Translations under genes and position numbers: made by a program
NCBI GenBank assembly: GCA_008690995.1
Contig: VRMN01000016.1
Location: forward strand, 114,501-178,500
Reading direction: 5' to 3'
Source: Porphyridium purpureum
Lineage: Eukaryota; Rhodophyta; Bangiophyceae; Porphyridiales; Porphyridiaceae
Length of the DNA: 64,000 nucleotides
Shown: in pieces, positions 54,528 to 63,541 of the stretch
How positions within the stretch are numbered: the first letter of the stretch is position 1
Layout of the letters: each line of letters begins with the position of its first letter
The notes under the pieces: generated by a model
The model's database searches: none
Told to the model about the DNA's origin: nothing
Seen by the model: only the letters and a program-made list of their open reading frames with translations

Positions 54528-56003
54528 ATGCCGCCGCCACCACCTCCTCCACCGCCGCCTCCGGCAGCGGGAGGCGGTGCGGTCGCCGCGCCGCCGCCTC
54601 CTCCGGTTGCGGGAGGCGGTGCGGTAGCCGCTCCAGCGCCGCCACCAACGCCGCCGCCTGCTGTCGCGCCATCTCAGACCCCTCCGTCACAGCCGGTAGC
54701 GAGCACAGCGCTGGGGAGCGCAAGTGCGGGAAGCGGAAAGCCGTCTGTGGCGTTTGCGCCGCTCGAGGCACCGCCGGTGTTGGTAGACAGCGGATCCACG
54801 CTAACAGACGCGGGCTCGCCTGCGCGTGACACGTCTTTGAACCAAGTGCAGGTGAAGGCATACAAGATTGGTGAGAATGAGATTGAAGTCGATTCAACGG
54901 GAGCTTCATTGCCTGCTGTAGCTCAGGTGCAGCAAGTTGTTAAGGACGCGATCACAGGTCAAACGAGCGCGAACAGAACCTCCTCGGCAGTGGCGTTGGT
55001 GGAGAGTCCCGTAAAACAGGTCGTGGACGAGGAGAACAATGTTATGGTGACAGCGACCATGAATGTAACCACCGTACCAGCACAAACGGGTCTGATCGCA
55101 CAGATTCAGGACGCTCTCAAATCGTATTTCGCCGAAAGGAAGGAGCACAAGCAACAGGTGGCTGATGAGGCTACGGGCGCTGAAGACAAAAGCACGCAAG
55201 CTATGGCAGCGAATCAGGAGGACGAGGAGGACGGCGAGTACCAAGTGCCCAAAACAGGGAAGGAAAAGGTCGCGGACGTGCTCGATCTAGTTGTGCTGAA
55301 CTTGTCCAAAGCGCCGGATTTCCGGCTTATATTTATGATCGAGGTCATTATCGTTCTTTTCTGGCTGATCGTGGCGCCCGGTGTCGTCCAGAATATCGTT
55401 GTTGGGATTCTGTATCCAATGCTGCTGCTTCTAACCGGGATATTGGGACTCTTTTGGCAGAGGACAGAGGACTGTATTCCTCAAATCAAAAAGTTGCGCG
55501 TCCCAGATGAACTTCCGAAGAATCTGGCGGATCGAGTGGCTGTAATCAAGGAAAAAACAAAGGAGCTAGAGGCGCTGTCGGCGGAGGTGCGGAATATCCA
55601 GAAGGACATCATGGAACACGTTCCCAACCACGAAGGAATTCATGTCAAGATCAAGCTTATGTACGACACCCTCGACAAGAGTCCGAATATTCTCCATGAA
55701 GAGCTTTTAGTCGTCCCCGACGGCGAAAATGTATTCGAAGATGAGAGCAAGCGGAAGAAGAGAAAGAAAAAGAAGGACCAACAGGAAGCGCCCAAGGGTA
55801 GAGAGAGGGTGCCACCGCCGCCCACAGAAATGACGTCCTTTGTTCGTGCAGCCTTATTTCCGGACAGAACTGCGGCCAAGGCGAATGCTCAGCTTAAGCC
55901 TGGTAAGTCTAGTTTGTTGAGAGCGGCCAAGCAATCAGGAATTGTACAGCACAAGGACGCTGCCACTGGGGTGAAGGCCATGGATTCCGAGCAGGTCATG
56001 TGA
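54528..56003 (+). CDS. Proline-rich protein with re-entrant or two-span membrane domain, unknown
   Basis: 491 residues. It opens with Pro runs (PPPPPPPPPPPAAGGGAVAAPP) repeated as PPPPVAGGGAVAAPAPP, a profilin- or WW-type ligand stretch. A disordered middle follows. Membrane segments are close together: FRLIFMIEVIIVLFWLIVAP and NIVVGILYPMLLLLTGILGL, forming a hairpin at about 270-310. After it comes a conserved-looking helical region (CIPQIKKLRVPDELPKNLAD, ETKELEALSAEV-type coiled coil) and a very basic stretch (SKRKKRKKKKDQQE). The organisation, a hairpin plus coiled coil, resembles a reticulon-like or membrane-shaping protein, but I recognise no family. It runs codirectionally behind the LITAF-like gene and is convergent with the multispan gene, with 46 bp between stops. 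Confidence 0.7.
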   Translation: MPPPPPPPPPPPAAGGGAVAAPPPPPVAGGGAVAAPAPPPTPPPAVAPSQTPPSQPVASTALGSASAGSGKPSVAFAPLEAPPVLVDSGSTLTDAGSPARDTSLNQVQVKAYKIGENEIEVDSTGASLPAVAQVQQVVKDAITGQTSANRTSSAVALVESPVKQVVDEENNVMVTATMNVTTVPAQTGLIAQIQDALKSYFAERKEHKQQVADEATGAEDKSTQAMAANQEDEEDGEYQVPKTGKEKVADVLDLVVLNLSKAPDFRLIFMIEVIIVLFWLIVAPGVVQNIVVGILYPMLLLLTGILGLFWQRTEDCIPQIKKLRVPDELPKNLADRVAVIKEKTKELEALSAEVRNIQKDIMEHVPNHEGIHVKIKLMYDTLDKSPNILHEELLVVPDGENVFEDESKRKKRKKKKDQQEAPKGRERVPPPPTEMTSFVRAALFPDRTAAKANAQLKPGKSSLLRAAKQSGIVQHKDAATGVKAMDSEQVM

Positions 56004-56049
56004 TACTCGGACAAGGCAGCGTAACGGGCCTTATGGGGCGGTATCCAAC

Positions 56050-58131
56050 TCAACGAACAACTGAGGAACGGCGTCTGGGACCGATCAAAATCGTCACACC
56101 GCAACGTATGCCGAGAAACATTGGCGCAATGAGCGCCAAGCCAACTCCGCAGCACCATGTGAGCTCGTGGGTAAGGTACCACGTCACACTAGTGCCTGTG
56201 TGATCTAACGCGAGAGAAAGCAGAGCATACACAACACAGGTGACGAAGCTGCAGCACGCGCTCACATGCAGCGACTTGTCGAGGCCACGCGCACTGTTGC
56301 CATCGCTCGCCAGGTCCTCCGGAAAAGCAAGTCCTATGAAAAGGCCTAGACAAAATAAAAGGACCGCAGAAGCCATGAAGCAAAGCGCAGCAAGCACGAG
56401 CCATTCGTCCAAGACGAACGCGCGAATCGCGCTCGATGAGGCTGCCCGCGGGACCTGCCACATGGCTGCACTTCCCCCGGATGAAAGCAGAGAGATGAAC
56501 AGCACAGCTGCCCCTCGCGTCATCTGATTTGCGCCAGGCGTGTCTAGAGAGACACTGTTCTCTGGATCTTTGTCGAGATCCGCTGTCGAGCACGGTAACA
56601 GAGAAACAGGTGGAACGTTCTCATCACTGTGAGCGCCACTGGCGTCGACAGCGCTGAATTTCATCCTTCTAGGCAATAACACGCACAGTGTTGTGGCAAA
56701 CACGTCGCCAAGACAAGCCAGCAACGCGCCAAAGCGCGTGAAAACGGGAAAAACACAACCAAAGACACCCAAACTAGCAGCTGTGACCAGCGCGCTCTGC
56801 CAAATTAGCTGTACTGAGCTAAGCGCCGGTTTTCTGACTATTTCAGTTTGACAATTGGTGAGCGCTGATGCAGACGCAAAGGCAAATATCCATGTGCTGA
56901 ACCAGATCGGCACGCTGCGTATACAGTGTTCGTATCCGAACACGAATAGTACACACTGCACACAGGAAATGACAACCAAAAACACAGATACAGGTAAAGA
57001 TAATCGCAGGAGAATGTACTGCCACGAGAACGCACTCAGCCAAGCAGAGCTCGTCGTGCCAGACACGGGACCCACCTCCACACTGCGGCGGGGTGCTGAA
57101 AAACCTCCTAGTAGACCCACAGATACCGTAACGCCCAGCGCAAGTACCAGGCCCATTAATGCAATGCATTGACGCATGATTTTCTCAGACATCTCGAGCA
57201 GGGCTTGCGCAGGTCGTGACGATACCTTACGGGTCACGCGCTGCGGGGCGGATCGATCCATGGTATACATAACACTGAATAAAATCGGAATTTCATTGTT
57301 CGACGTCTCGTTCAGCGCGAGTGCATGGAACAAATGACTGCTCTTCCCGCCAGTCTCGCAGTACTTCAACCGGTTCTCCTGTCCGCCATCCAAATGCTTC
57401 GAGCTCATTCGCGCCTCCACGTCCGTCATACGCTGAACTAGCTGCCCCTCTGCGTCGATACGCTGCGTATACTTCACCGTCAGGTGCATATGGTTGTATA
57501 CATAGAATACACCGCGCATTTCAAACCCGAGCGGTACTGCCGGGAGCACAAGATCCAGCAGCCCGAAGCGCGTCATGTGCCGGTCCAGAATTCGCTGCCG
57601 CCATAGCTGGACTTCGCGCTTGGAAATTCGTAAAGTGCAAACGCGCATGCACGATGGTTGTTCCTGACGCGTTTCGTGTGGTATTTGGACCTGCATGTGA
57701 GGCAGCGGCACGCGCGCAAACCGATCCAACCGAAGCGCAGCACCGACGCCAAAGGAGTACTCGCCCTCGCCCTGCCACCTCCGCATGGCGTCAAGCAGCA
57801 CATAGTCGCTCTGGAGAAGCGCAGCAGTGCCATTTTCCAAGCCATCGGCAGATTCCGAATCCGGCTGCTCCGTGCTGCCTCGCAGAGCGGCGCCTTGGCA
57901 CTGTGTGGCTAGCTTGCGCGCAAACGTTCCGGCATGATCAGGCTCCACATTTAGCTCGTACAACCCTTCTTGAGCATTCGTACCATACGCGTGCTCGCTC
58001 TGCGACGATATCTCCCCGACAGACTGCGAGCCCAGATTGGCACCAAACGCCACCGACAAGGTCAAATTCAGAAATGCAAGCCATACAAGCAACTCATTCA
58101 GCGCGCGGTGACGTCTCCCTGCGCACGGCAT
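56050..58131 (-). CDS. Signal-peptide multispan membrane protein, possibly a divergent nonaspanin (TM9SF)
   Basis: 693 residues from the ATG at 58131. Starts with a signal peptide (LLVWLAFLNLTLSVAFGA), then a soluble lumenal part of about 290 residues, then seven to nine hydrophobic segments (for example IALMGLVLALGVTVSVGLLG, VFLVVISCVQCVLFVFGYEH, LVLAALCFMASAVLLFCLGL, VGLALIAPMFLGIRCGVTIL). The lumenal block VPLGFEMRGVFYVYNHMHLT with later ILFSVMYTMDRSAPQ follows the order of nonaspanins (small-chain G-F-P-x-G, N-N-H-x-x-F/T and F-x-Y-x-V-x-F motifs before the first span), but the diagnostic WASRWDxYL and GWKLVHGDVFR motifs are degraded. I rate the family as plausible, not established. The frame runs to 58236 with only a GTG. 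Likely role: endomembrane trafficking. Confidence 0.7.
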   Translation of the reverse strand: MPCAGRRHRALNELLVWLAFLNLTLSVAFGANLGSQSVGEISSQSEHAYGTNAQEGLYELNVEPDHAGTFARKLATQCQGAALRGSTEQPDSESADGLENGTAALLQSDYVLLDAMRRWQGEGEYSFGVGAALRLDRFARVPLPHMQVQIPHETRQEQPSCMRVCTLRISKREVQLWRQRILDRHMTRFGLLDLVLPAVPLGFEMRGVFYVYNHMHLTVKYTQRIDAEGQLVQRMTDVEARMSSKHLDGGQENRLKYCETGGKSSHLFHALALNETSNNEIPILFSVMYTMDRSAPQRVTRKVSSRPAQALLEMSEKIMRQCIALMGLVLALGVTVSVGLLGGFSAPRRSVEVGPVSGTTSSAWLSAFSWQYILLRLSLPVSVFLVVISCVQCVLFVFGYEHCIRSVPIWFSTWIFAFASASALTNCQTEIVRKPALSSVQLIWQSALVTAASLGVFGCVFPVFTRFGALLACLGDVFATTLCVLLPRRMKFSAVDASGAHSDENVPPVSLLPCSTADLDKDPENSVSLDTPGANQMTRGAAVLFISLLSSGGSAAMWQVPRAASSSAIRAFVLDEWLVLAALCFMASAVLLFCLGLFIGLAFPEDLASDGNSARGLDKSLHVSACCSFVTCVVYALLSLALDHTGTSVTWYLTHELTWCCGVGLALIAPMFLGIRCGVTILIGPRRRSSVVR

Positions 58132-58236
58132 TTGCACCCGACTTGCAACACAGGAGCGGGCCCCCCGGCCGGACTGGACCGAGGATCCGAGTTTGACCGA
58201 GGCTAGGTGAGGTCGAACCGTTGTCGCGATCAGCAC

Positions 58237-59053
58237 AGCTGACCACGGTCGTTGTCCGAGATTCCCATAGCTCGTCTTGAAGAAGCGCTACGCGCGTCTC
58301 CAAATGACAAAAACAAACGCAGCCTTTGCGTATATCAACTTTAATTTTTTCTATGTGGCTTTTGTTCGGTAGGGGTAGCGCCTGACTGTGGCCCGAGCGG
58401 GGAACTGGCAGGGTTGGGGATTGGCCTAATCAAGGATCGAGCCTGCGAGCAGCGCGACGACAGGCCGTCCCTGTTGAGCTGAGCGTTCCGGAGCGGCGTT
58501 GTGGCGGAGGCCGCAATGTCGCTCCGCGATAAGTAGCGGTGTAATGGGGGAGGCGAGAAATCGAGCACTCTTAACTGCAGCGTTTGGCGGCGGAGGGATC
58601 GCGGCTTTGAGCGTTCTTCAGGGTCCACTCGATATTTGGCTTCGTCGAAACCTTTCCTTTTTGTGGGCCGGGGAAGACTTCCACCCTTAGGAGTGCCATG
58701 CTTCGTGGGGAAGACAACGGCGCAAGAAAATGGCGGATTTTTGCCGTTCTCGCCGTCCCTAGTGAAGTGTTTGAGACGTCGACACAGCGTGGGCTGGAAC
58801 TTATGCTAACGATAGATGATCGATTTCTCATCCAACTTGGCCAGGAGTCGAAAGCTGAGTGCCGAAGTGTTGCACCGCCATTCACGGTATCCTGAGTCTG
58901 CTCGACGCCTGCACATCGCACCCTTTCAGACTCGCATGAAAATGAAGGGCTCGATCGTCCCCCGGATCCTCGCATGGTGCGCGCAGAGTTGCCGACGCCG
59001 ATGGCCGAACTTTCCTTCCATGGCTCTCTGTCTCCGTCTTTGTCCTGTTCGAT
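58237..59053. other. Gap between the multispan gene and the G-patch gene
   Basis: Short frames at 58544 (48 codons; MGEARNRALLTAAFGGGGIA) and 58698 (65 codons) do not join in a way I can support; the minus frame 58571-58975 lacks features. No convincing gene. Confidence 0.35.
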
Positions 59054-60241
59054 TCAGCCGAGCCCCTGGCGGCCGACGCGGTATCTCAGCACCGGCATGC
59101 TGATCTCGCCCTCCGCATTTGCACCCAGCCCCGTGCCAGCCGCCCAGCCCATGGCAAGCAGCATTTTGTAGCCCGGACTCGACTCCTCAACTGGTTTCTC
59201 ATGCACGACGCACATGCCGTTCACAATGCTAGTGATTCTTCTGGCGCCGGCCCCGTCATCGTCCTCGGGCACGGTTCCGTTTTCTTCTGCTCTGGCGGCC
59301 TCTGCCATTCGCCTGGCCTTGACTTCAGACGCTGCCCTTCGCGCTTCCGAAATGCGCATGCGCACGCCGGAGCCGCGGCACCCGTCGCCTACCGCCCAGG
59401 CAGGCTGAGCGTAGCAAACTCTCCCAGACTCTTCGAATACGCGCAAGATAATGCACGCCAGAGATTCGCGGTCAGGAAGGAGCACGCTTCCATGCTTCAC
59501 CTTGCGAGAATATCCCTCATACTTTTGCACCGTCACGCACCGCACCGTCTCGTTTGGATGCGATTCATGTGGCACTTCGTTCGTGCTCGGTTTGAGAGCC
59601 ATTTGGAGCGCCGCATACCACACCGTTTTGCGGGCGAGGTGACCCATCATCTCCGTCACAAAGTTCCTGGCATGCTTGTCTCTCGCAAACTGTACGAGCT
59701 CTGCCAGAACAGCCAGTACATCTGGCGGAAGCCGTGCCACTGGCTGAGCGGTTTTCGTCGCTGGCCGAGCGACTGGCTCTGGATTGCCATCAGACTCATC
59801 CGTGAGGCGTAAACCAGCCCTACTGCCCGGGTGCTCCTGATCGTGCTCCATGGCATTTGCATCCGCCTGGTTCCTCACGCCCTGACAGCGCGCAGGCGGT
59901 GCGTCGGACGCGGCCCCCTGAGCCTGGCGGAGTTGCGACTGCCGCACGCGCTGTGGCATTTTCCCGTTCTGCTTTTGACGCACATGCGCGTTGTCTTTAT
60001 CACCGCCTTTCTCGTCGACGTGTCCGTGCCCCCGGTCGGTCCTTTCCCGCCGCGTCCTCGCGGACGTATCGTCACATGCGCCCAGCTCCGGCCCCCAGTC
60101 CTGCACATAGTCGAAGAGCTGTGCATCAGTGCCCGAAGACACAAACCCGTCATCATCCTCTCCGGCCAGCCCGATGTCCAGGTCCATCCTGCGCTTCGGT
60201 TGACGCGCATCCACTTGTTTCCGCTGTCCATGCGCGCCCAT
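59054..60241 (-). CDS. R3H and G-patch domain protein (SQS1-like)
   Basis: 395 residues from the ATG at 60241. About 165 residues of Gln/Arg/Asp-rich disordered sequence precede an R3H domain (about 185-260), recognised from LAELVQFARDKHARNFVTEM and the R-x-x-x-H spacing inside it. The G-patch is C-terminal: SPGYKMLLAMGWAAGTGLGA followed by EGEISMPVLRYRVGRQGLG, matching hhx3Gax2GxGlG with its trailing glycine-rich end. The same pair occurs in yeast Sqs1/Pfa1, which activates the DEAH helicase Prp43 in ribosome biogenesis and splicing, and in vertebrate relatives. So this is probably a Prp43-type cofactor in the nucleus. Three GTAC motifs lie 63-103 bp upstream. The opposite strand's frames are shadows. 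Confidence 0.82.
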   Translation of the reverse strand: MGAHGQRKQVDARQPKRRMDLDIGLAGEDDDGFVSSGTDAQLFDYVQDWGPELGACDDTSARTRRERTDRGHGHVDEKGGDKDNAHVRQKQNGKMPQRVRQSQLRQAQGAASDAPPARCQGVRNQADANAMEHDQEHPGSRAGLRLTDESDGNPEPVARPATKTAQPVARLPPDVLAVLAELVQFARDKHARNFVTEMMGHLARKTVWYAALQMALKPSTNEVPHESHPNETVRCVTVQKYEGYSRKVKHGSVLLPDRESLACIILRVFEESGRVCYAQPAWAVGDGCRGSGVRMRISEARRAASEVKARRMAEAARAEENGTVPEDDDGAGARRITSIVNGMCVVHEKPVEESSPGYKMLLAMGWAAGTGLGANAEGEISMPVLRYRVGRQGLG

Positions 60242-60303
60242 GTCGCTCCCACGCTCCCACGCGCTCACGCGCTCGCGCACGCGCTGTCTCCATCACGCAG
60301 ACT

Positions 60304-60343
60304 GTACCCCTCCACACTAGCTGTACCCAAACGTTAAGTGTAC
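60304..60343. promoter_or_regulatory. Triple GTAC cluster in a divergent promoter
   Basis: ACTGTACCC, GCTGTACCC and AGTGTACCT within 40 bp, 63-103 bp upstream of the minus-strand G-patch start; the first two are reverse-orientation GTACAG(T/C). The spacing between cores is 19 and 17 bp. Confidence 0.45.
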
Positions 60344-60473
60344 CTCCAAAGAAACCCAAGTCAGTAGAGGCTCTGTGATCTGTGATCCGTGTTCCGTGTA
60401 TGCAACCTCAACTTGTATTATGCGTGGTAACGCGTCATTTTATGAGGATGCGGATAGTGGTGGTGGTGAGGGA

Positions 60474-60610
60474 GAGAGAGAGAAGGGCAATGCGGCGCGG
60501 CGGGAAGGGAAGGAGTAGGGGGAGGGAAGGAAGGTGGGAGTGTGGACGGTGAGGAAGCGGTGAGGGTTAGGGAGGAAGGAGAGAGAGAGAGAGAGGGATA
60601 GAGGGAGAGA
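60474..60610. repeat. GA/GGA-rich low-complexity leader
   Basis: Long purine-rich stretch (GAGAGAGA, GGAAGG, GGGAGG) ending just before the 60618 start codon; presumably its 5' leader. Compare 19937-20005. Confidence 0.75.
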
Positions 60611-60617
60611 GATAAAG

Positions 60618-61817
60618 ATGGAGCGCCGGCGTGGGCGGCCGCGGAGCCGGCAGGATAAGGCGTGCGGCGCGCTGGTGCATACACAGGTGGGCGAGCAGGT
60701 GTATGTGCTGCTCGTCAGACAGACCTGGACGCGCTCCGGCTTTGAGCGGCTCTTCCGGATTATGACCGGCGCAGAGGCGCTCGTGTGCAGCAAGGCGCTC
60801 CGGCGGCGCGCGCTGCACGTCGCTCGGAGTAGGAGTCGAGTCACGTTGGGCTCGCTGTCGTCTAGCGCGGGAACCAAGCCGGGCGGGGAGATGGTGTCCG
60901 GCAGTCTCACTTCGCTGAGCCACTCGAACAGCTTGCCCGGGAGCAGGGATGATTACGAGCTGGATACAGACTCGTCAAGTTCATCGGAACACGCAGACGG
61001 CGCGGAGCGGACGTCCTATGCGACGTCGTCCTATCTTAGGCCGGACGGTATGTGGATGCGCTGCTCGCCCATCGTGTCGGAAGAGCCGTACAGCTCTATG
61101 GATGAGGAATTGGAAGGCGTGAGCTCCTTTTTTCGTTCGGAGGACGACTTGACGTCGACGCTTCACAACTGTTTGACAGACGAGCTCGAGATCTTTTGCT
61201 CGTCGTTCGAAGCGGTCTGGAACCATCCGGACGTGCCGGCGTCCTGGAAGGCGTGCATCAAGGAAACCGCCGAGACCATGTACGACGACGTTCTCTGCCA
61301 CGAAGCCAGGCTCGAACTGATTCACCGAAAGACGTCCATTTTGGACCCGCAGGATGTACTGGCGCGTAACCGGCGAAGCATTCCTCGATTTACGGTGGAC
61401 GGGCGCGAACGGGAGCCGGCCCTCTGCGTACTGCAACACGTGCGGCGGCTAGTGGGCGCAAGCCTAAGTGACGACAGCCACGTCCGGCTGGTGCAGAGTC
61501 CACATGGAGACCGCCTGCCGGCCCCGTGGCTGCACGTGTTGACTCGCACCTCACGGTACTATGTGGTGCGAGTGGACGGATGTGACCTGACGCCGCGCCA
61601 CTGCGCGGACATCTATCCGGGCGCAAAAAGTTACGCTTGGCATTCGCTCGCCTCGCTCTCACACATGTGGTTCCCCCGAGAATTGCGTGATATGCTCAAA
61701 GTTGTAATTCCTTATATCGAAAGGAGCGCACAACCGCTGGCTGTGGAAGAAGATGTAGAGCAAGTCTTTGAAAACGAGCCGCAGACCTGGGAAGAGATTG
61801 TGTTTCCATGTCCGTGA
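60618..61817 (+). CDS. Unknown 399-residue protein, possibly Nudix-like split by an insert
   Basis: 399 residues (MERRRGRPRSRQDKACGALV). Two ordered parts flank a Ser/Asp-rich disordered insert (about 75-160). The front strand KACGALVHTQVGEQVYVLLV looks like the first strands of a Nudix hydrolase; the end (RYYVVRVDGCDL, KSYAWHSLASLSHMWFP, then IPYIERSAQP) resembles the last strands and C-terminal helix of a Dcp2-type Nudix domain. However, the Nudix box (G-x5-E-x7-R-E-x-x-E-E) is not present, so I would not assign that activity. A central helical block (LEIFCSSFEAVWNHPDVPAS, DDVLCHEARLELIHRKTSIL) is well ordered. A purine-rich leader directly precedes the ATG. Confidence 0.65.
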   Translation: MERRRGRPRSRQDKACGALVHTQVGEQVYVLLVRQTWTRSGFERLFRIMTGAEALVCSKALRRRALHVARSRSRVTLGSLSSSAGTKPGGEMVSGSLTSLSHSNSLPGSRDDYELDTDSSSSSEHADGAERTSYATSSYLRPDGMWMRCSPIVSEEPYSSMDEELEGVSSFFRSEDDLTSTLHNCLTDELEIFCSSFEAVWNHPDVPASWKACIKETAETMYDDVLCHEARLELIHRKTSILDPQDVLARNRRSIPRFTVDGREREPALCVLQHVRRLVGASLSDDSHVRLVQSPHGDRLPAPWLHVLTRTSRYYVVRVDGCDLTPRHCADIYPGAKSYAWHSLASLSHMWFPRELRDMLKVVIPYIERSAQPLAVEEDVEQVFENEPQTWEEIVFPCP

Positions 61818-61946
61818 GCGGCAAAGCGACGTGAGAGAGGTTTGAATGGCAGGTTTTTCATTTTGTATAGATAGTGTAAAGACGAAACAAGAGACAGACA
61901 GAGCGTTTGGGCTAATTCCTTTACTTGCGTGGCCTGCAAGCCGTGC

Positions 61947-62870
61947 TCAAAGCGCTAGGTAATGTGCGGAAAAGTCTTTCGAGTGCTCCACCAGATGCAT
62001 GGCCTCCTTGCGCCATTTCTGCTGCGGCGCGCTCACGCGGAAGGCATCGTAAAGCAGCTGACTGGGAACAAAATCACGACTCGAAACCCGCGGTGGATCC
62101 TCGTCTTGTTCATCGTTCATGGTTACAGCTTGCCTTTGAACGGTTGGCGCTGTCGTTTTGCTTCGTCGCGCACGAACACGAGCGCGGACCGGTGTTTCGG
62201 ATGTGTAATGCGGAACATTACTGGCCACTGACCCGCTTGAAAACGATGACGAGTCAGCCGGGAGGGATGCATCAGTGCTATCCAAACTGTCGCCACGCTC
62301 CTGGTGTGACATACCCGAGCCTGACATGAGCGCGTCCTCCAGCGGGACGGAAACCAGCGATTCTTGTTCAGTGCTGGTTGAATCGATACCCAGGCTGGGA
62401 GCTGGCGGCCTTCGAGCGGGCGACCACTTTGAGGAAACTGCGCCCGCTCGGCGACGTGAGTTTTCGTCACTTTCCCGCAGATCTCGCGGACGATGCCCTG
62501 TTCCAGCTGTCGCGTCTCCCCCATCCTCCTCTGCCGGACTGAGCAACAGTCCGCGCTGCTGCTTCTGCGCGGTGTACGGCGCTCGCCCGAGCATCTGCTC
62601 GAGCTCGCGCACCATGCCTTCCAGCAGGCGCAGCGTCTCATTCAAGTACTCCCTACCATCCTCCCTGACGAGCCTGCTTCCTCGCCGCCGGCTCCGCGGG
62701 CGCTTGGTCGAGTGCATATCCCGGACATTCACACTTTCCCACGCGCGCTTGTGCCGCGCTGCGTGCGGCGCGCCCCGGCTCGCGCGACGCGTCGCCGTCG
62801 CCGGCCCCGCAGCCTCATCGCTCTCCTGCCACCGCGCCGCCGGCGACAACGACGACGACGACAACGACAT
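61947..62870 (-). CDS. Unknown basic/disordered protein
   Basis: 307 residues from the ATG at 62870. It begins with a Ser tract (MSLSSSSLSPAAR) encoded by GAC/GTC repeats; two basic clusters (TKRPRSRRRGSRLV and VRARVRARRSKTT) look like nuclear-localisation signals. One ordered helix (EYLNETLRLLEGMVRELEQM, about 75-95) may dimerise. The C-terminal 45 residues (DFVPSQLLYDAFRVSAPQQK, WRKEAMHLVEHSKDF) look like a folded or binding segment. No family recognised. It shares a 670 bp divergent gap with the sterol-oxidase-like gene. Confidence 0.55.
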   Translation of the reverse strand: MSLSSSSLSPAARWQESDEAAGPATATRRASRGAPHAARHKRAWESVNVRDMHSTKRPRSRRRGSRLVREDGREYLNETLRLLEGMVRELEQMLGRAPYTAQKQQRGLLLSPAEEDGGDATAGTGHRPRDLRESDENSRRRAGAVSSKWSPARRPPAPSLGIDSTSTEQESLVSVPLEDALMSGSGMSHQERGDSLDSTDASLPADSSSFSSGSVASNVPHYTSETPVRARVRARRSKTTAPTVQRQAVTMNDEQDEDPPRVSSRDFVPSQLLYDAFRVSAPQQKWRKEAMHLVEHSKDFSAHYLAL

Positions 62871-63541
62871 TGCTTCCCCTGTGCGCTCTGCCTCTACCAC
62901 GCACCGTCAGCCACCTGCTGCTGCAGCCCGCGCATCACACACGCGCCGTTCTCCTCGAGACGCACACGCACAACTGCCCTCAACCCACTTCTCCTGCTGC
63001 TGCTGCTGCTGGTGACATTTAGCGCAGTCTCCCGCCACACCCAGTCGCCATTCGCGTAACGGCAGCCATCTCCCGCAACACACGTAACGGCTCTCTCTCA
63101 CAAACCACCCCAACCAATCACAGGCACAAACCCTCGACCTAACCCAGCTCCTAGCCTACTACACACACACACACCGATGGGTTAGATCCAGGGTTTCTGC
63201 ACATGCCCAACCCGACCGACCGGTGTGGGAAACGCCGGCTCCGATATCGAGCCGAAGTTGATGGAGTACAGTGTACAAAGGCGAGGGGTACACTGTTTCT
63301 TTGTGTTGGCGTGTGCGGGTGGGTGTACAGCAGGGGGGTTGCGAGTTGGCGGTTTGTGGTTGGCAGAAGAGGTCGAGCTGGTGGCAGAGGTTGTGGAAAG
63401 AGAGAGTGGGGGAGAAGGAGTGAATGGTAGCGTGGTGATGGTGACGGCGGTGGGGACAGATTGGTCGGCGCCGCGCAGGAAGGGAGAAGCACAGAGCGTG
63501 CGCGTGTGAGGGGGTGGGTGTTTGTGTGGGTGGTCGGCGCG
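62871..63541. other. Divergent promoter gap with GTAC cluster
   Basis: Gap of about 670 bp. Frames on the minus strand across it are Pro/Thr/His-rich noncoding artefacts. Contains a short CA run near 63161 and the four-copy GTAC cluster. Confidence 0.5.
63266..63327. promoter_or_regulatory. Four GTAC cores, three within 26 bp
   Basis: GAGTACAGT (63266), GTGTACAAA (63273), GGGTACACT (63288) and GTGTACAGC (63324), 215-276 bp upstream of the sterol-oxidase-like ATG. Two fit GTACAG(T/C) exactly. Confidence 0.45.

Noticed and set aside
58499-58895. Two small plus-strand frames (48 and 65 codons) as a spliced gene
   Set aside because: The GT-AG pairs I tried either leave the reading frame or give a product with no recognisable features.
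60618-61817. Assignment of the 60618 gene as an active Nudix hydrolase
   Set aside because: The Nudix box is absent; only end strands resemble the fold, so it is listed as unknown.
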